Assembly (NCBI GenBank): GCA_004369045.1 | Contig: ML213515.1 | Span: 2,583-66,582, forward strand | Source: Heliocybe sulcata | Taxonomy: Eukaryota > Basidiomycota > Agaricomycetes > Gloeophyllales > Gloeophyllaceae | DNA length: 64,000 nucleotides | Direction: 5' to 3' | In this document: piece after piece, positions 23,726 through 34,780 of the stretch | Layout of the letters: each line of letters starts with the position of its first letter | How positions within the stretch are numbered: position 1 is the stretch's first letter | The notes under the pieces: model-generated | Seen by the model: only the letters and a program-made list of their open reading frames with translations | Database searches by the model: none | Told to the model about the DNA's origin: nothing | Made by a program: the position numbers and the translations under genes

Positions 23726-24949
23726 CATGGGACTCACCAGATCTTGTCGCTCACTTATTTTCTTGTTGTATTATAATTATCTTAGTCTCTGATGAGACCA
23801 ATTGCATCAACTGGAGCATGCAGAGGTTATGTTATTTTCGGATAGCACTAGTCAGATACTGCAGAACAAGTGGTTTTCGAGTGTGCGCACCCCGACAAAA
23901 GAATCGGAACGCCATATATTACAATCTTCCCGCTTGTTGTTTTCTCCTGTTGGTTTGCATAACACCCTGAAAACAGTCCATGGCATTGCGGGACAACTAT
24001 TCAGGGGACGCCACAGCTAGGCCACCGTGCGTGACTACCCGGTCAAGCGCGTGCTTCCTGCTCTTAATGTGACGCTCTCAATGTGACAATGAGTTACGCC
24101 ACTGACGCTGATCAGTGCTCCTCGAGCTCGCGGGTCAGCCACTCGCCATCCCTGTGACCTGGAATTGGTGTCTTATGGAAGGTTTTAACTGCACTGGTAG
24201 AGGACGGGCTATACGATTGATCAGATCGCAGGCTGAAGCGGCTGCTGTACTTTACCACCACCAAGCTCTACCTCTCCAAGTACTGGCCGCATGTCCCAGC
24301 GCAGCTTGGCTTCATCAGGCTGTTCTGCGCATACTGCGCTCTGCCAGTGCATCGTCTTCCCTGCTGTAACTGTAGCTAATCCTCTCTCTCTACCGCCTTT
24401 CCCTTCTTGTATCGCATGGTGCACACATTGTCCAGATAAAGGGTGCGCGCTTCTTTCCGATGATCATTGCGCAGATGATTGCACGCAGCAGGTATCACAC
24501 GTATGTAGGTCGCAGATTCATCCAGATCATGCGTCTGCATGACCCGCACAGGTGAGTTCTTGTCTTCGATGGAGTCGTATTCCGGTAGACAACTCACACC
24601 GTTCAATAGGGCGAATGGTCTGCAACTCAAACCCTCTTCGCGCCAATGCAAACCGGCGCTGTTCCTGTCGGACATCGGGTAGCCATAGCTTCATTCACCA
24701 GCGGTAGTGCTACATCGCTTGCAACTGCATCCTGATAAGTAGGTATCTGTGACTGCAGGAGCACCTAAATCTAATGAGTAGCCAATGGCAGCTGGAGCTG
24801 TACTTGGAGACGCCGGTCCTCCGTGCTGCCCGACCATGGCGACGCCATTCTCATGCTATTCCGGCACATTTCTGGTTCTTATTGCCACTGGACACGGCAT
24901 AGTGTCCTTTAAGGCTGGACCTCTGCATTCTCGCTCTCTCTCCTGTGCC
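23726..24949. other. Spacer between the tandem paralogs
   Basis: About 1.2 kb. A plus-strand frame near 24237-24365 reads RLLYFTTTKLYLSKYWPHVP then AQLGFIRLFCAYCALP, which is somewhat protein-like, and a minus-strand frame at 24376-24675 is open, but neither can be assigned. An in-frame upstream ATG of the second paralog lies at 24785. Confidence 0.35.
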
Positions 24950-26169
24950 ATGCGTCCTCAGTGCGCCCGGTATCTTCGGCTAGCCTGGTGCAGCCTTCTG
25001 CTTCGGTCTCTCATTCATTACCTTATCTGTGGCGTCCATGGTGGCACTACTCTTCACTACATCGATGACAATGATGGGACTCCACTCTACACTGACGGCT
25101 CCGTGGACAAGTGGCAGGCTGGGCAAACCTGCAGTGCTTGTTTTGCTCAGCCAGACGAGACTATGACGTTCCAAGGGACCTGGCACGACGGAACATATCA
25201 CTATGCTAACGAAGACCCTCTATCCGTCTCCTTCCAGTTTGAAGGTACCTCATTCGTCTTTTGTAGCGTCCAGAGGTTAACAGTTGGTCCTGTGGTGCAG
25301 GCACTTCCCTTGATGTATATTGCATCATTGTCAATAGTGTATCCTACACTACCGCCATGGCGGTAAACTTCACTCTTGATGGCGCTTCCGCGGGCAACTT
25401 CGCCCATTCGCCGAACCCCAGTAGCCCGCTTTATCAATATAACGTTTCGGTCTTCTCAGTCAGCTCCATCCCCAGTGGGTCGCATCAGTTCAAGATGACA
25501 ACCAGCGGCAACCAGGATTCCCTTATTTTGTTCGACTATGCCACTTACTTGTGCGTGTATTCCATGACCCTCAAAGCCCTTGTCTAAGGTTCTAACAGAT
25601 CCGAGGATGCTGCCGATCCCTCGAACGCAACACCAACCACGTCGTCCACTAGGTCGTCATCAACCATGCTTTCGACTAGCGCAACCTCCTCTCCCGGTAC
25701 AAGACCATTCCCCTTCGGGGTCGTTATAGGCGTCGGCCTGGGTTTCGCCACACTATTGGCGATGGCTGCTGGATATATCTGGCTTCGGAGGAGGCGGATC
25801 AGACGCAAGCAACACACCCTTCTGCCGGTCGACTTGGCTGATTCTCGTCCGCCCTCTCCCATCTTCGAATCCGCCCCTCGTTGGGCTCCCAGCTTGCCCG
25901 CTACAACAAGTACGGGAGCAACACAGTCAGCGAGCCACGGGCGGGGTCACGAAGCAAGCCTTGTTCATGAACCGCAGCAAGCATCTACCAACGCGATCCC
26001 CGGCGGATCCAGAGATGTAGACACTGGACGTACTGCCGCCGAGGAGTCTAGACACGAGACGGAAGAGATTGAGACTGTTCCGAGGGAGATCCCGCAGACC
26101 AGGAACGAAAAGACTGCATTATGGCAGATTGCAAATGAGCCGCCTCCAGAGTACACTGAGGAACCGTAG
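24950..26169 (+). CDS. Single-pass surface membrane protein with PPxY tail (paralog 2)
   Basis: I chose the ATG at 24950 because MRPQCARYLRLAWCSLLLRS starts a signal peptide like that of paralog 1; an in-frame ATG at 24785 is the alternative. The outer domain repeats the same landmarks: TCSACFAQPDET, FQGTWHDGTYHYAN, and QYNVSVFSVSSIPSGSHQF. Introns start at 25245 and near 25551, at positions matching those of paralog 1. After a Ser/Thr-rich stalk comes the helix FGVVIGVGLGFATLLAMAAG and the basic stop RRRRIRRK. The inner tail is shorter, has no coiled coil, and ends NEPPPEYTEEP. Conserved outer domains and diverged tails suggest duplication followed by change of the signalling or anchoring part. 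Confidence 0.82.
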
Positions 26170-26784
26170 TAAATGACAAAGTCCGTGATGTTTCCCATTT
26201 TTACTAGCTTCTTTGGAGGGGGAGCGCACATCAACTTCGTGGTTCCTATAGGATCTCGTGTCCACGCAGAAACAGTTTTCCAGGAGGTAATGAGTAATCC
26301 TAGCGGTCAGTAGGACAGTCTCATGCGGTAGAACATTTATGAGGACATGCTGTTAGCGGCTACTGAGGAGCATGTGGTTCCTGCATATGGTATAGAACCT
26401 TCCCCTTCGGTCAAGTCCAATCTCGAGGCATTCCGTGGACAATGGACGCACGCGTGTCGACGTTCTCCAACTCCAGGTAAGGGCTGATGCTCTCACTTGT
26501 CCCCGTCTTTAATCTGACCTCGTATCTTGTCTGCGACTTCTTGTGCGGCGTTTCCATTCATGCAATGATCTGCAACTTCTCAAACCTGCGAGTGTATTCT
26601 CGTCTGCTCCCGATGAAATGGCACTAACCTAAAGCAAGGTTTAAGCACTGGCAATGCAACTGAAGACTCCACAAACCCATGATGTCTCCTTCGTGCCGGT
26701 TGTCTGATGACCCAGACCCCATCTATAAAAGCCAACATGAGATGTCAGTGCTCAGCCATAGCTGCGTCCACAGCCTGCGACAAG
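26170..26784. other. Intergenic, no gene seen
   Basis: Between the second membrane paralog and the methyltransferase-like gene. No motif-bearing frame, repeat or RNA gene is visible. Confidence 0.4.
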
Positions 26785-27552
26785 ATGACATCCTTGATCA
26801 GAGTTCCTCTACTTCTGTCTGCCACCGGAACATTCAACGTCGGCGTTACACCGCCGAATGCTCCTCCTCCCGCGCCATCCGAGCGAGTAAAGGAAAGTTC
26901 TATTCCGAGGTTGGCACGGTTGGCGCCATACATCTATTCGGTATGTCACACAGAATCAAACGCTAGCAGGGCTAGCAGGAGCTTACCAGGACTGAAGGCT
27001 GGATCGACCGCCATTGCGGTCTGCGAGACAGCTGTGATCCTAGCGCACACCCAGCCTTGGATCCCATACGCAGATGTCATTATTACCACTCTGATGCCCT
27101 CGCGTGCACCTGTATCCGCCATCCGCATCACACCGGGATTCATCTTGGAGTGCGCGACCACTATCTCCGGCGGCCTCATCAGGTGGTGGTGCTACCGCAC
27201 CTTAGGCCGCCTCTTCACCTTCGAGTTGACCATCCGCAAGAACCATCGGCTGGTCACTGAGGGCCCATACTCCGTCGTCCGTCATCCGAGCTACCTCGGG
27301 TTGATCTTGGCTTTCATGGGCTTCCACATCCTCCACCTTAGCCCGGGGTCATGGCTAAGGGAAAGTGGTGTTCTGAGCACTGTCCTTGGGAAGGGACTGT
27401 TGTGGGCGTGGTTGGCAGTCGTTTCGACGGCGGTGCCCGGAGTACTCAGCAGGATGCCTACGGAGGACCGCATGATGAAGAGTCAGTTCGGGGAGCAATG
27501 GGATAGGTGGTCTCAGCGTGTTCCATACCGATTTATACCCTTTGTGTACTGA
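26785..27552 (+). CDS. Isoprenylcysteine carboxyl methyltransferase-like membrane protein
   Basis: A multi-pass membrane enzyme of the ICMT/PEMT fold. The start at 26785 reads MTSLIRVPLLLSATGTFNVG followed by a proline-rich loop; an in-frame ATG at 26707 is possible but adds residues of no hydrophobic character. The C-terminal half carries the fold's signature GPYSVVRHPSYLGL near 27262, then TEDRMMKSQFGEQWDRW and the end VPYRFIPFVY. A GTATGT..CCAG candidate intron at 26941-26989 would shift the frame to an early stop, so the unspliced reading of about 255 residues is preferred. Relatives methylate the carboxyl of prenylated proteins in the ER; basidiomycetes have many copies and this one's substrate is unknown. 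Confidence 0.8.
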   Translation: MTSLIRVPLLLSATGTFNVGVTPPNAPPPAPSERVKESSIPRLARLAPYIYSVCHTESNASRASRSLPGLKAGSTAIAVCETAVILAHTQPWIPYADVIITTLMPSRAPVSAIRITPGFILECATTISGGLIRWWCYRTLGRLFTFELTIRKNHRLVTEGPYSVVRHPSYLGLILAFMGFHILHLSPGSWLRESGVLSTVLGKGLLWAWLAVVSTAVPGVLSRMPTEDRMMKSQFGEQWDRWSQRVPYRFIPFVY

Positions 27553-28175
27553 TCTCACCGAAACGTGACGGAGAAGGAAAGCAGGTCGAGGATATTCCAT
27601 ATATGCGAGGCTCGTGTTATCTGCTGTAATTACTACTTACCTTGAAGTTCGGGAGACATTTCGTGCGATCATGTTAGGCTCAGGAGGTTTATGCCAGACC
27701 CAGAATAGCATTTCGACGAAGCGGTACTTGAGACATGACATACCGGATAGTTTAAGGCCTCCAGCATGCATGATGCAGCACTGAAGCAGCACTGGAGATC
27801 GATGAAAAACGATTCTCAAATTCTGTTCGTGAAATACAGATACGGAAGCAAAGACGTAGAGGTCGTGAATATTTGGGCGGCGGCAGCAATACTTAGATCT
27901 ATCATCTGTCTTCTCCTCGCATGCGTTTGAGGTCATTGATATTGAGGATTGAATATTGAGGAACAGAGGTCAGAGTATCCAAGCCGGCATCTCCCGGTCT
28001 GATCAGCTCGACTGTACATGTTCCGGATCCGAGCGTTAGCGTTCAGATCAAGTTGCGACAACGAGAATATTGATTATGCAATTACAAATACAGTGCAGTG
28101 TTATTACAGAAGGTATACAATGGTTAAGTCCCTAACCGAGCGAAGAAAAAACTACGAACATCGACAACGAAGCAG
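27553..28175. other. Intergenic between converging genes
   Basis: This should hold the 3' untranslated regions of the methyltransferase-like gene (+) and the DnaJ gene (-). Nothing else is seen. Confidence 0.45.
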
Positions 28176-29504
28176 CTATCCCAGAACCTTTCTAATCCCC
28201 TCCTTCTGCGATGGCGTTAATCGGTCTGGGAAGGCAACATCCCACTTCACCACCATGTCACCCTTCTTCTTTCCGCCCTGCTTTCTTATCGGCATACCCT
28301 CGTTAGGCACTCTCGTGACGGAGTTCGGCTTGACGATTCCGCTCGGGACAGGAACTTGGATCTTCCTTCCATCAAGGGCCTCAACAGTCTTTGTGCCGCC
28401 AGTTCCCGTCAAAGCATCGACGAGTGGAATCTTCACCGTCGTCTCCAGGTCGTCGTTGTTCCGTGTGAACCGCGCGTGTGGCTTCTCCTCTACGACAAAC
28501 ACAAGATCTTGTGCCTCGCCGCTAGGCTGCTCGTTGCCCGCCCGCGCGAAGCGGACCTTCGTCCCACTCTTCCAGCCGGGCATGACCTGAATCTCGAGCA
28601 CCTTATCCTCCGTCCCGCCACTGAGCAGCCGCCGACCGACTTTGACATGCTTGGACGCGCCGTTGTAAAGGTCTTCGAGCGACACTTTCAGAGGCTTCGT
28701 AACCTCCGAAGGTTGCTTGGGGCCTGAGGATGCTGGACGACCGCCTGGGCTGGGCCGTCCTGATGCGCGACGGCCGAACCCGCCACCCATGCCGCCTGGC
28801 ATGCCTCCGAACCCACCGAACCCGGACATGTCGTCGTCGTCGTCGTCATCGTTTCCACCTGCCCCGCCGAACATCCCGCTCATGCCGCCGAAGCCTCCGC
28901 CTCTTAGACCACCACCGAAGATTTGCCTGTAATGAATGGTGTTAGAGACTGGCAATGACATACAGACTTCGTGTAACGATGATACTTACTCAAATATCTT
29001 GTTGGGGTCTGTAGGTGCGAAGCCGCCCCGTCCACCTCCACCACCAAATCCTCCGGGACCTGATGTGAACGTGTAGGTGGCGCCTCCGCCTCCGCCGGGG
29101 AAACCGCTGAAGCCACCCGGGAAACCGCCCATGCCTCCTCCTCCGGATGGCGGAGGTCCTCCACCCTTGAGACCCTCTTCGCCGAACTGGTCATACACAG
29201 CTCTCTTGTTGCTGTCGCTCAGAACTTCAAAGGCTTCCGAGATCTGTGACACGACGCATCGGCGATCAGCTGTGTCAATGAGCTTGCTTCTTGTTGGGAC
29301 TCACCTGTTGGAACTTCTTGGATGCTTCCTCAGAACCCGCGTTTCGATCCGGATGGAATTTGAGCGCCTGTAAATAGAGTCAGTCAAGTCCTAAATTCCT
29401 CATGTTTCCTGTCCATGACTTACCATCTTCTTGTACGCTCGCTTGATATCCTCGTCGCTGGCATCCTTGCTCACACCCAAAAGCTTGTAGTAGTCGGTTC
29501 CCAT
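28176..29504 (-). CDS. Type II Hsp40 (DnaJ, Sis1/DNAJB1-like)
   Basis: A cytosolic or nuclear co-chaperone that stimulates Hsp70. The start at 29504 gives [20 protein letters not shown], and the HPD motif occurs as [10 protein letters not shown] in the next exon. A long Gly/Phe-rich linker follows ([15 protein letters not shown] and an acidic NDDDDDDD run). The C-terminal peptide-binding domains begin [20 protein letters not shown] and end [20 protein letters not shown]; the stop is at 28176. No CxxCxGxG zinc repeats are present, which makes it type II. Three short introns lie near 28930-28988, 29246-29305 and 29369-29424. The gene looks whole. The Gly-rich region produces long spurious open frames on the plus strand. 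Confidence 0.95.
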
Positions 29505-29772
29505 TTCAGCAGATTTTCAGCAAGACAGTAGTGTCGTCTAGCGGATGGTAGTATGTAACGAGATGGAGGGCACTCAGCCGCTAATATAAAGTGGGGCATC
29601 CTCTACGCCGGGAACTGACGATGCGGCTGGTGGACATACCAGAACAACCTAGAAATTGCTGCCGCCACAATTTGACGTCAACTTTCCCGCCACCCCGCCT
29701 CTTTCCTTTCCTGGTACGCCGTGTGGCAATTGACCCGACTCCTCTCGCCGCTGACCGATTTGAACGACGACG

Positions 29773-30632
29773 ATGGCCTCGACGACGAACGGCACTGACA
29801 CTAATGGCGACCAATCGCGATCACAGAACGGAAGCGACGCTCGGGACGACCAGAGGGACTCTATCATCCGCAGATCTTGGTATGCCATGACCGATTTCCT
29901 CTCGCCGTTCTCCCACTCGGCTTTGGCATCGCTTCCAAAGAGGCCCAAAAGAGCTGCGCGATACACCCGGGCAGATCATATCCCAGACACTGAGCAGGAC
30001 GAGCGCGGACTACCGCCTACCGTGCGAGATTACCATGCTATCAATTCAGTGCCTCCGCAGGTGCGAGTACCGAAGAAGATACCGACGCCGATTAAGGTGG
30101 AGGGAAAAGTGTGGTTTGCTAATGAACGAAGTGAGTTGTGGAGTGATCGACACTATCTGTGCTGTGCTTAGCAAGGAGCGTAGCATGGGTCTCTTACCTG
30201 AATCTCGCAATGATCATGGGCACATTCTCGCTTGCCCTGTTCAATACCTCGAGAGATCAGATTGCGAAGACGTTTGCATACGTTTACGCAGGCATCAGTG
30301 TTGCCATCGTAGTGAGTATGGACAGGCGCTCTGTTACAGTTCCATTATAATGCTCCGTGTCCCAGATCTATGCGTATCTCCTGTATCAATACCGGATTAC
30401 TCTGATTCGGAGAAGAGATCCAAATCATTTCGGTCGGTCTAAGTGGTTGTATTTTGTATCTCATAGTATTTACCTGCGACTGGGTAGATCAAATATGGGG
30501 ACCGATAATAATCAGTGTCGCGCTCTTCTGCGCGGTTCTGGCCAACTTCGTATTGAGAGGTACGCTATGTTGAGATTCGTAAGAGTTTTGCTTCGCCTAA
30601 CACTGCCATGTCTTGTAGTGAGGGAGCTGTGA
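29773..30632 (+). CDS. DUF202 domain membrane protein
   Basis: The start at 29773 opens a hydrophilic 115-residue N-terminal arm that ends VEGKVWFANER. After an intron (30131-30183) the reading continues TWVSYLNLAMIMGTFSLALF, the first helix of the DUF202 domain with its characteristic W-x-x-x-L-N start. Further exons give VYAGISVAIV, IYAYLLYQYRITLIRRRD, QIWGPIIISVALFCAVLANF and VREL before the stop at 30632. Three helices result, in a protein of about 210 residues. DUF202 is the membrane unit also found in the vacuolar transporter chaperone complex (Vtc1/Vtc4), which makes polyphosphate; this protein has no SPX domain, so its role is open. Promoter space with the divergent DnaJ gene is only 268 bases. 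Confidence 0.85.
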
Positions 30633-30976
30633 GTGTCACTCCATTCGCCTCGTCATCACGTCCGTCATTCATCATGCGAACACAGACGCCACACAGAGAC
30701 TCCAGTACCGAGCCCTCCCGTGACGCTCTAGCCATACTTCAAACCCTAGCTTGATGAAGGTTTGTACGATTAGTTGCAGCTTGTTGCTTGATCCTTTTTG
30801 CCTTGATGCCATATATCTCCATCCGTATGAATATGAATGTCGAAAATATTGTATTCTGTCTCCTGCAATGGCAATCCGCATGCATAGGGGTGCCCTGGCG
30901 CACTGCCACCCGCGACATCATGGAAGTCTGCATGGTACAGATCCTTCGGCGCTATAGCGCGCTGGTTATGGCGAGT

Positions 30977-31547
30977 TCAGAGCTTGGCCTTGACTGGAAC
31001 GTTCGCCGCGACGAAGACGAGATTCACGATCCTCCGGCTGTCCTTCTCGGGGTCATCGTATTGAGACTGGATGCTGTCAATGATCGCCTCAATACGCGAA
31101 ACAGCACAATGGCACGGACAAGAGTTTCTTACACGACATTGACAGACTTGTGGCGCTCAAAATCCAGAAGGCCCTTTCCCGGCACCTCATGCTTCAGACC
31201 TCGAATAATATACACGCCGCCGAACGATCCATTCTACTTCTCCGTCACAACTACCCCACTCTGTCTCTAAGACTGCTATACATACGTACCCTATTACTCG
31301 CATCATTCGGAACATCCACCACGGACATCCATTCCACCTTCAGCCCGTTGGGCGCCGCGCGGCGGAACGCGAGCACGACCTGCTTCACGCCCTCGCGGTT
31401 CATGGGGGCGCCGTTAAGCATTACCTTCACGTCGGGCGAGAAGGTCTCCTCGATGGCCATTAAGGCGTCCGATTCATTTCCAAGTTCGAAAACTGCGCCG
31501 ATGTGCTGCTTTGACCAATCGGTCAGGGTGGAGAGAGGCTTGGGCAT
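30977..31547 (-). CDS. NTF2-like (SnoaL-type fold) small protein
   Basis: Three exons are proposed on the minus strand. Exon 1 from 31547 reads MPKPLSTLTDWSKQHIGAVF, then EETFSPDVKVMLNGAPMNRE and ends at DASNR. An intron from GTACGT to AAGTAG (about 57 bases) removes an in-frame stop, and exon 2 reads NGSFGGVYIIRGLKHEVPGK then LLDFERHKSVNV. After a second intron exon 3 reads AIIDSIQSQYDDPEKDSRRI then VNLVFVAANVPVKAKL to the stop at 30977. The result, about 155 residues, has the helix-then-curved-sheet pattern of NTF2-like proteins. Catalytic residues cannot be assigned and the role is unknown. Confidence 0.72.
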
Positions 31548-32418
31548 CCTGAGGACAGTTGAGATAGCGGTAAGGCTGGTGCGCTGTTTAGATTCGAGTG
31601 AAACAGTGCTGTAGCTAGTATGTTATGGCGCACGTCTCCCGAGGGCCCGAGATCGCAGTGCTCAGTGGCTGCCCGCATTGATGCCGTGATCGGTCTATGA
31701 CCGAGGGAAGCTTGATAACGCGCTCTGCATCCCTGCCTCAAGAAACTTAGCAAACAAACTCGCTTTCTGTATACCGAAACCCTGCTCTTGCAGGAAGCTT
31801 GAAAATTGAAAGGTGCGCTGACAGCCAGACAGTATGCAGTTTAAGGGCATGCACGGAAGAGGAGCCTGATTGGCCAGAAAGACAATTCGCACGCCCCATC
31901 AAAACGCATTTACTTCCGTGCCTCGGGCGGCTAGAGTTCGAAATACTACAGCAAACTCGCGATCAAGAGAACTTTGTGTAGATTTTTGATAGACTAATAC
32001 AAGCAGCTGTTAGGCCATAGATTACAAGCCCATGAGGAGACTGCTTCTCCTCAGACTTTATATACTACTTTGAAATTATAATACTGGAATATTCCACAAT
32101 ATTCCTGATCTGGGCTAAACAAAATCCATAACCAATTTACTCGGGATATTGTTGAGCAATTTCCAACACTTTGCACTCGTAGAAATGCACCGAATGAAAT
32201 GCGATCGGAGGGATAATTCTGGGCTTTTCTCCCTGACGAGTACCGGTGCTGGAACGGGCAATGCCAGATACGGAACAATCAAATGGCATTGTCAACAGCA
32301 CTAGATGCAACAGAGAGATTGCATTGTCTGTGCCAGTCACATTACAAAGTCCTGACATGCCGAACAGTAAGGAACAACACGCAAAAGTCCAACGCGGTCC
32401 GGATGCGTACAATCCAAT
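31548..32418. other. Intergenic, AT-richer, no gene seen
   Basis: Contains the promoter of the NTF2-like gene and the 3' side of the small membrane gene. The segment 31980-32160 is AT-rich. No motif-bearing frame is seen. Confidence 0.4.
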
Positions 32419-33019
32419 TCATACCGGCGAAGATAGCGAAGCATCGTGCGTCCGATGCTAAACCCGTGCGCAGGTAACATGGTCAGTCTCATTGGCGGAG
32501 TTGGTCGATGGAAGGACTCACGTGATAGAAGTAATACGAGGCTGCGGATGCATTCGCAATGAACGACACGATCAAGAGTATCATGGCGCCAATGTCGGCG
32601 TTCTTCTAGAAGCTTTCGGTCAGCATAGGGTGTTACAGCGTAAACGGCACCCACTCGCCATGATGGAGAGGCTTGCTTAGGAGAGCTCGGATTTGAGCCC
32701 TGAGGGAGCCATTATCCATGAGCTTATATAGCTCGCAAGCTACTGTGGCACCCTCAACAGAACCCATCTGCGTGGCGTCGTGCTTAGCCGAAAGAAGTCA
32801 TGATACAAGGAGGAAGCAGTGAATGATAGTTGGGGGGCAAGGAGGCAGCGCAGAGTCGACGCCACACGGATTTCTCGCCTGGGAGACAGCTCGCCACGCT
32901 CACCAGCCACACGAGGAATGACAGAAACCTTGAGTAAGAAGCCCCAGCGAGTTCTTTGCGTCCGAGGGTGTGGCGAGCGGCACCACTCACAGGTAAAAAT
33001 TGTCGGATTTCGCCAACAT
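32419..33019 (-). CDS. Small membrane protein, about 97 residues, five exons
   Basis: Joined on the minus strand with agreeing phases. Exon 1 from 33019 reads MLAKSDNFYL, split inside a leucine codon by a GTGAGT intron ending ACTCAAG. Exon 2 reads FLSFLVWL. A longer intron (GTGAGC to CGCAG) leads to exon 3, MGSVEGATVACELYKLMDNG then SLRAQIRALLSKPLHHGEW. After an intron (GTGCCG to TTCTAG) exon 4 reads KNADIGAMILLIVSFIANAS then AASYYFYH, a clear transmembrane helix. A last intron (GTGAGT to GTTTAG) gives HRTHDASLSSPV and the stop at 32419. The first hydrophobic piece may be a signal anchor. No family is recognised. A gene starting at the ATG of exon 3 (32767) is an alternative. Confidence 0.45.
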
Positions 33020-33311
33020 AGGCCAGCGTTAGTCACATAGTGTCCATGCTCGAGAAAGTCCAGCCAGATGACAGGAAGGCGTGTCTAGATAGTCCGGAGT
33101 CGTCCTGAAGTAGTTAAGAGTCCATTGTAACTGAGTGGCATGAGACCGTAGACCATATGAAAATAGATAGAGACAGAGGGACCGCGCAGATAGGCCAAAT
33201 CAAAAACAGAACGCATAGATGGCGACAGCAGCATACTTGATGGCATAGGTTGGAGACATAGAATCAGAGCATAGATGAGGATAGATGAGTACATAGAGGA
33301 GGTGGCGGCAG

Positions 33312-33825
33312 TCAGGACTCTTCAGTCTTCTTAGTCACTTCGCTTGCGATCGTGGCGGTCTCCTCGGATCCATAGGCGGACGCTTCCTCGCCGACAAGAG
33401 TAGATAGAATGGAGGTATTGTCCGGGTCCTCCTCCATTGCCAGCCGCGGTTGTTTCGTCATAAGTCTGACATGAGCGTTGTAATAGTATCGGTACGTGCG
33501 GGTCCTTGAATACTCCCGGTATATATCGTAAGGCAGGCATAGCAGCGCAAAGAGTAGTGCCACTGAGAACCTGATGGTGTTGTAGATCAAGGTCAAGATC
33601 CAAATTGCGATCTATTCAAGAACATGAAGATGCATGGCGCTCCTAGGCAGGAGGACATACCGTCTCAATCGCGACGACGACAATCGCTATAATAGCATAT
33701 ACGGCGGCCACGGCCACGGCTACGATACCGACAATAGCGAGAGCAGTCCAAGCGATCGCGGAGAAGATGCAGCCCTGCTGAAACGTCAGAATATATCAGA
33801 ACATAGATACTGATCTGCGAACCAT
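33312..33825 (-). CDS. Small basidiomycete membrane protein with 15-base first exon
   Basis: Exon 1 (33825 downwards) reads only MVRRS before a GTATCT intron ending TTTCAG. Exon 2 reads QGCIFSAIAWTALAIVGIVA then VAAVYAIIAIVVVAIET, one or two hydrophobic helices. A second intron (GTATGT to GAATAG) leads to exon 3, IAIWILTLIYNTIRFSVALL, another helix, then a tyrosine- and arginine-rich stretch (YREYSRTRTYRYYYN) and an acidic tail ending TKKTEES at 33312. All phases agree, giving about 138 residues. A TATAAAG element lies about 100 bases upstream. The plan (short N-terminus, hydrophobic core, charged tail) resembles the gene at 42173 in style, though the sequences are not clearly homologous. Function unknown. 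Confidence 0.65.
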
Positions 33826-33922
33826 ATGTAATAGAGAAGTAAAGGAAATGAGATCAGGGTCTTGGGAGGGGATGTGAGTGGGAGTGCGGCGCGATGATGC
33901 CAGACGATGACCTCAGTAGAGC

Positions 33923-33929
33923 CTTTATA
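33923..33929 (-). promoter_or_regulatory. TATA box of the small membrane protein gene
   Basis: TATAAAG on the minus strand, about 100 bases upstream of the proposed ATG at 33825. Confidence 0.45.
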
Positions 33930-34522
33930 ACGGATTTGCAGTGGCCGGCTCCGTCTGCGGTGTTGCCACAGATAGTGTTTGGATGTCCAGGAGTCCGACC
34001 ATTGCGGTGTGCGTGTATAGCCACTCGTTGTAGGAGAGCATGTTGGTATGGAAGCAGGTAAGGCTGTGCTATCAGAAGCCACAGAAAAGGGCAAGGTAAC
34101 AAGTATCCGGTAATAATCGAGATGAGACAACGGTGCAGGCCAGCATGGCACAGCCGGGCGAATGAGACAGGGGAAGGGACACGGTGTCGGCAGGTGGTTG
34201 CGGCAGAAGAGCAGGTATTACAAGGAATATCGTACGCATCACCGGCTGGTATCCAGAAAGTCCGCATTAGTCTCTAGAATGGGCGTCCCATCTTATTGAT
34301 GTAGTCATCAAACAAGTATCGTCGTAGGCCTTTCAGATGCAGGACTGAGCTGGAGGAGAATCGGCCGAGGTGTATTCAAAGCGGTCATCGGGTGATGTAA
34401 ATATTGGCGCACCAACGCCACTTGGGACGATTTCTAGACTTGCGTAAGGAAGGTTTCTGTTGCCTGCTCCAAAGGATTTAAAGCAACACGGGACGCTGGC
34501 TGTTTCCCTCGTGTAACCGAGT
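33930..34522. other. Intergenic, no gene seen
   Basis: A minus-strand frame is open from 34267 down to 33854 but it crosses the promoter of the small membrane gene and has no motif, so I do not call it. Confidence 0.4.
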
Positions 34523-34720
34523 CTAGGTTGTACTGCACCAGAGATTCGGTGGGTCTTTATGAGGATGTTTCAGCAGCGGATCATTAAGCAGACTCGAAGG
34601 ATCCATGTAAGACGGCGCCACACCGAACGGAAACAAACCACGTCCATACTTCGGTAACTGCGCGATCGGATATCCCCCGGTCTTTGCCGAGTGCGGCTTC
34701 TGCATGTGGCGCGTATGCAT
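34523..34720 (-). CDS. Possible small protein of 65 residues
   Basis: An open frame starts MHTRHMQKPHSAKTGGYPIA and continues QLPKYGRGLFPFGVAPSYMD, PSSLLNDPLLKHPHKDPPNL and a stop at 34523. Its composition (aromatics, prolines, ordered codon use) reads like true protein rather than a shadow. It points away from the helicase gene whose ATG is only 61 bases off. A CTCGCAG acceptor just upstream would allow an extra exon, but none is found. No family is recognised. Confidence 0.3.
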   Translation of the reverse strand: MHTRHMQKPHSAKTGGYPIAQLPKYGRGLFPFGVAPSYMDPSSLLNDPLLKHPHKDPPNLWCSTT

Positions 34721-34780
34721 GAAGATCCAGAATGGCTGCGAGGCAATCTTTACACTCTTCGTCGATCACGAACGCTCGCG

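Noticed and set aside
28717-29373. Long plus-strand frames rich in proline and arginine
   Set aside because: They are the antisense of the Gly/Phe-rich linker of the DnaJ gene; low-complexity GC-rich sequence removes stops on the other strand.
32724-32730. TATATAA on the minus strand as a promoter
   Set aside because: It falls inside a coding exon (CELYKLM) of the five-exon membrane gene, too close to any start codon to serve it.
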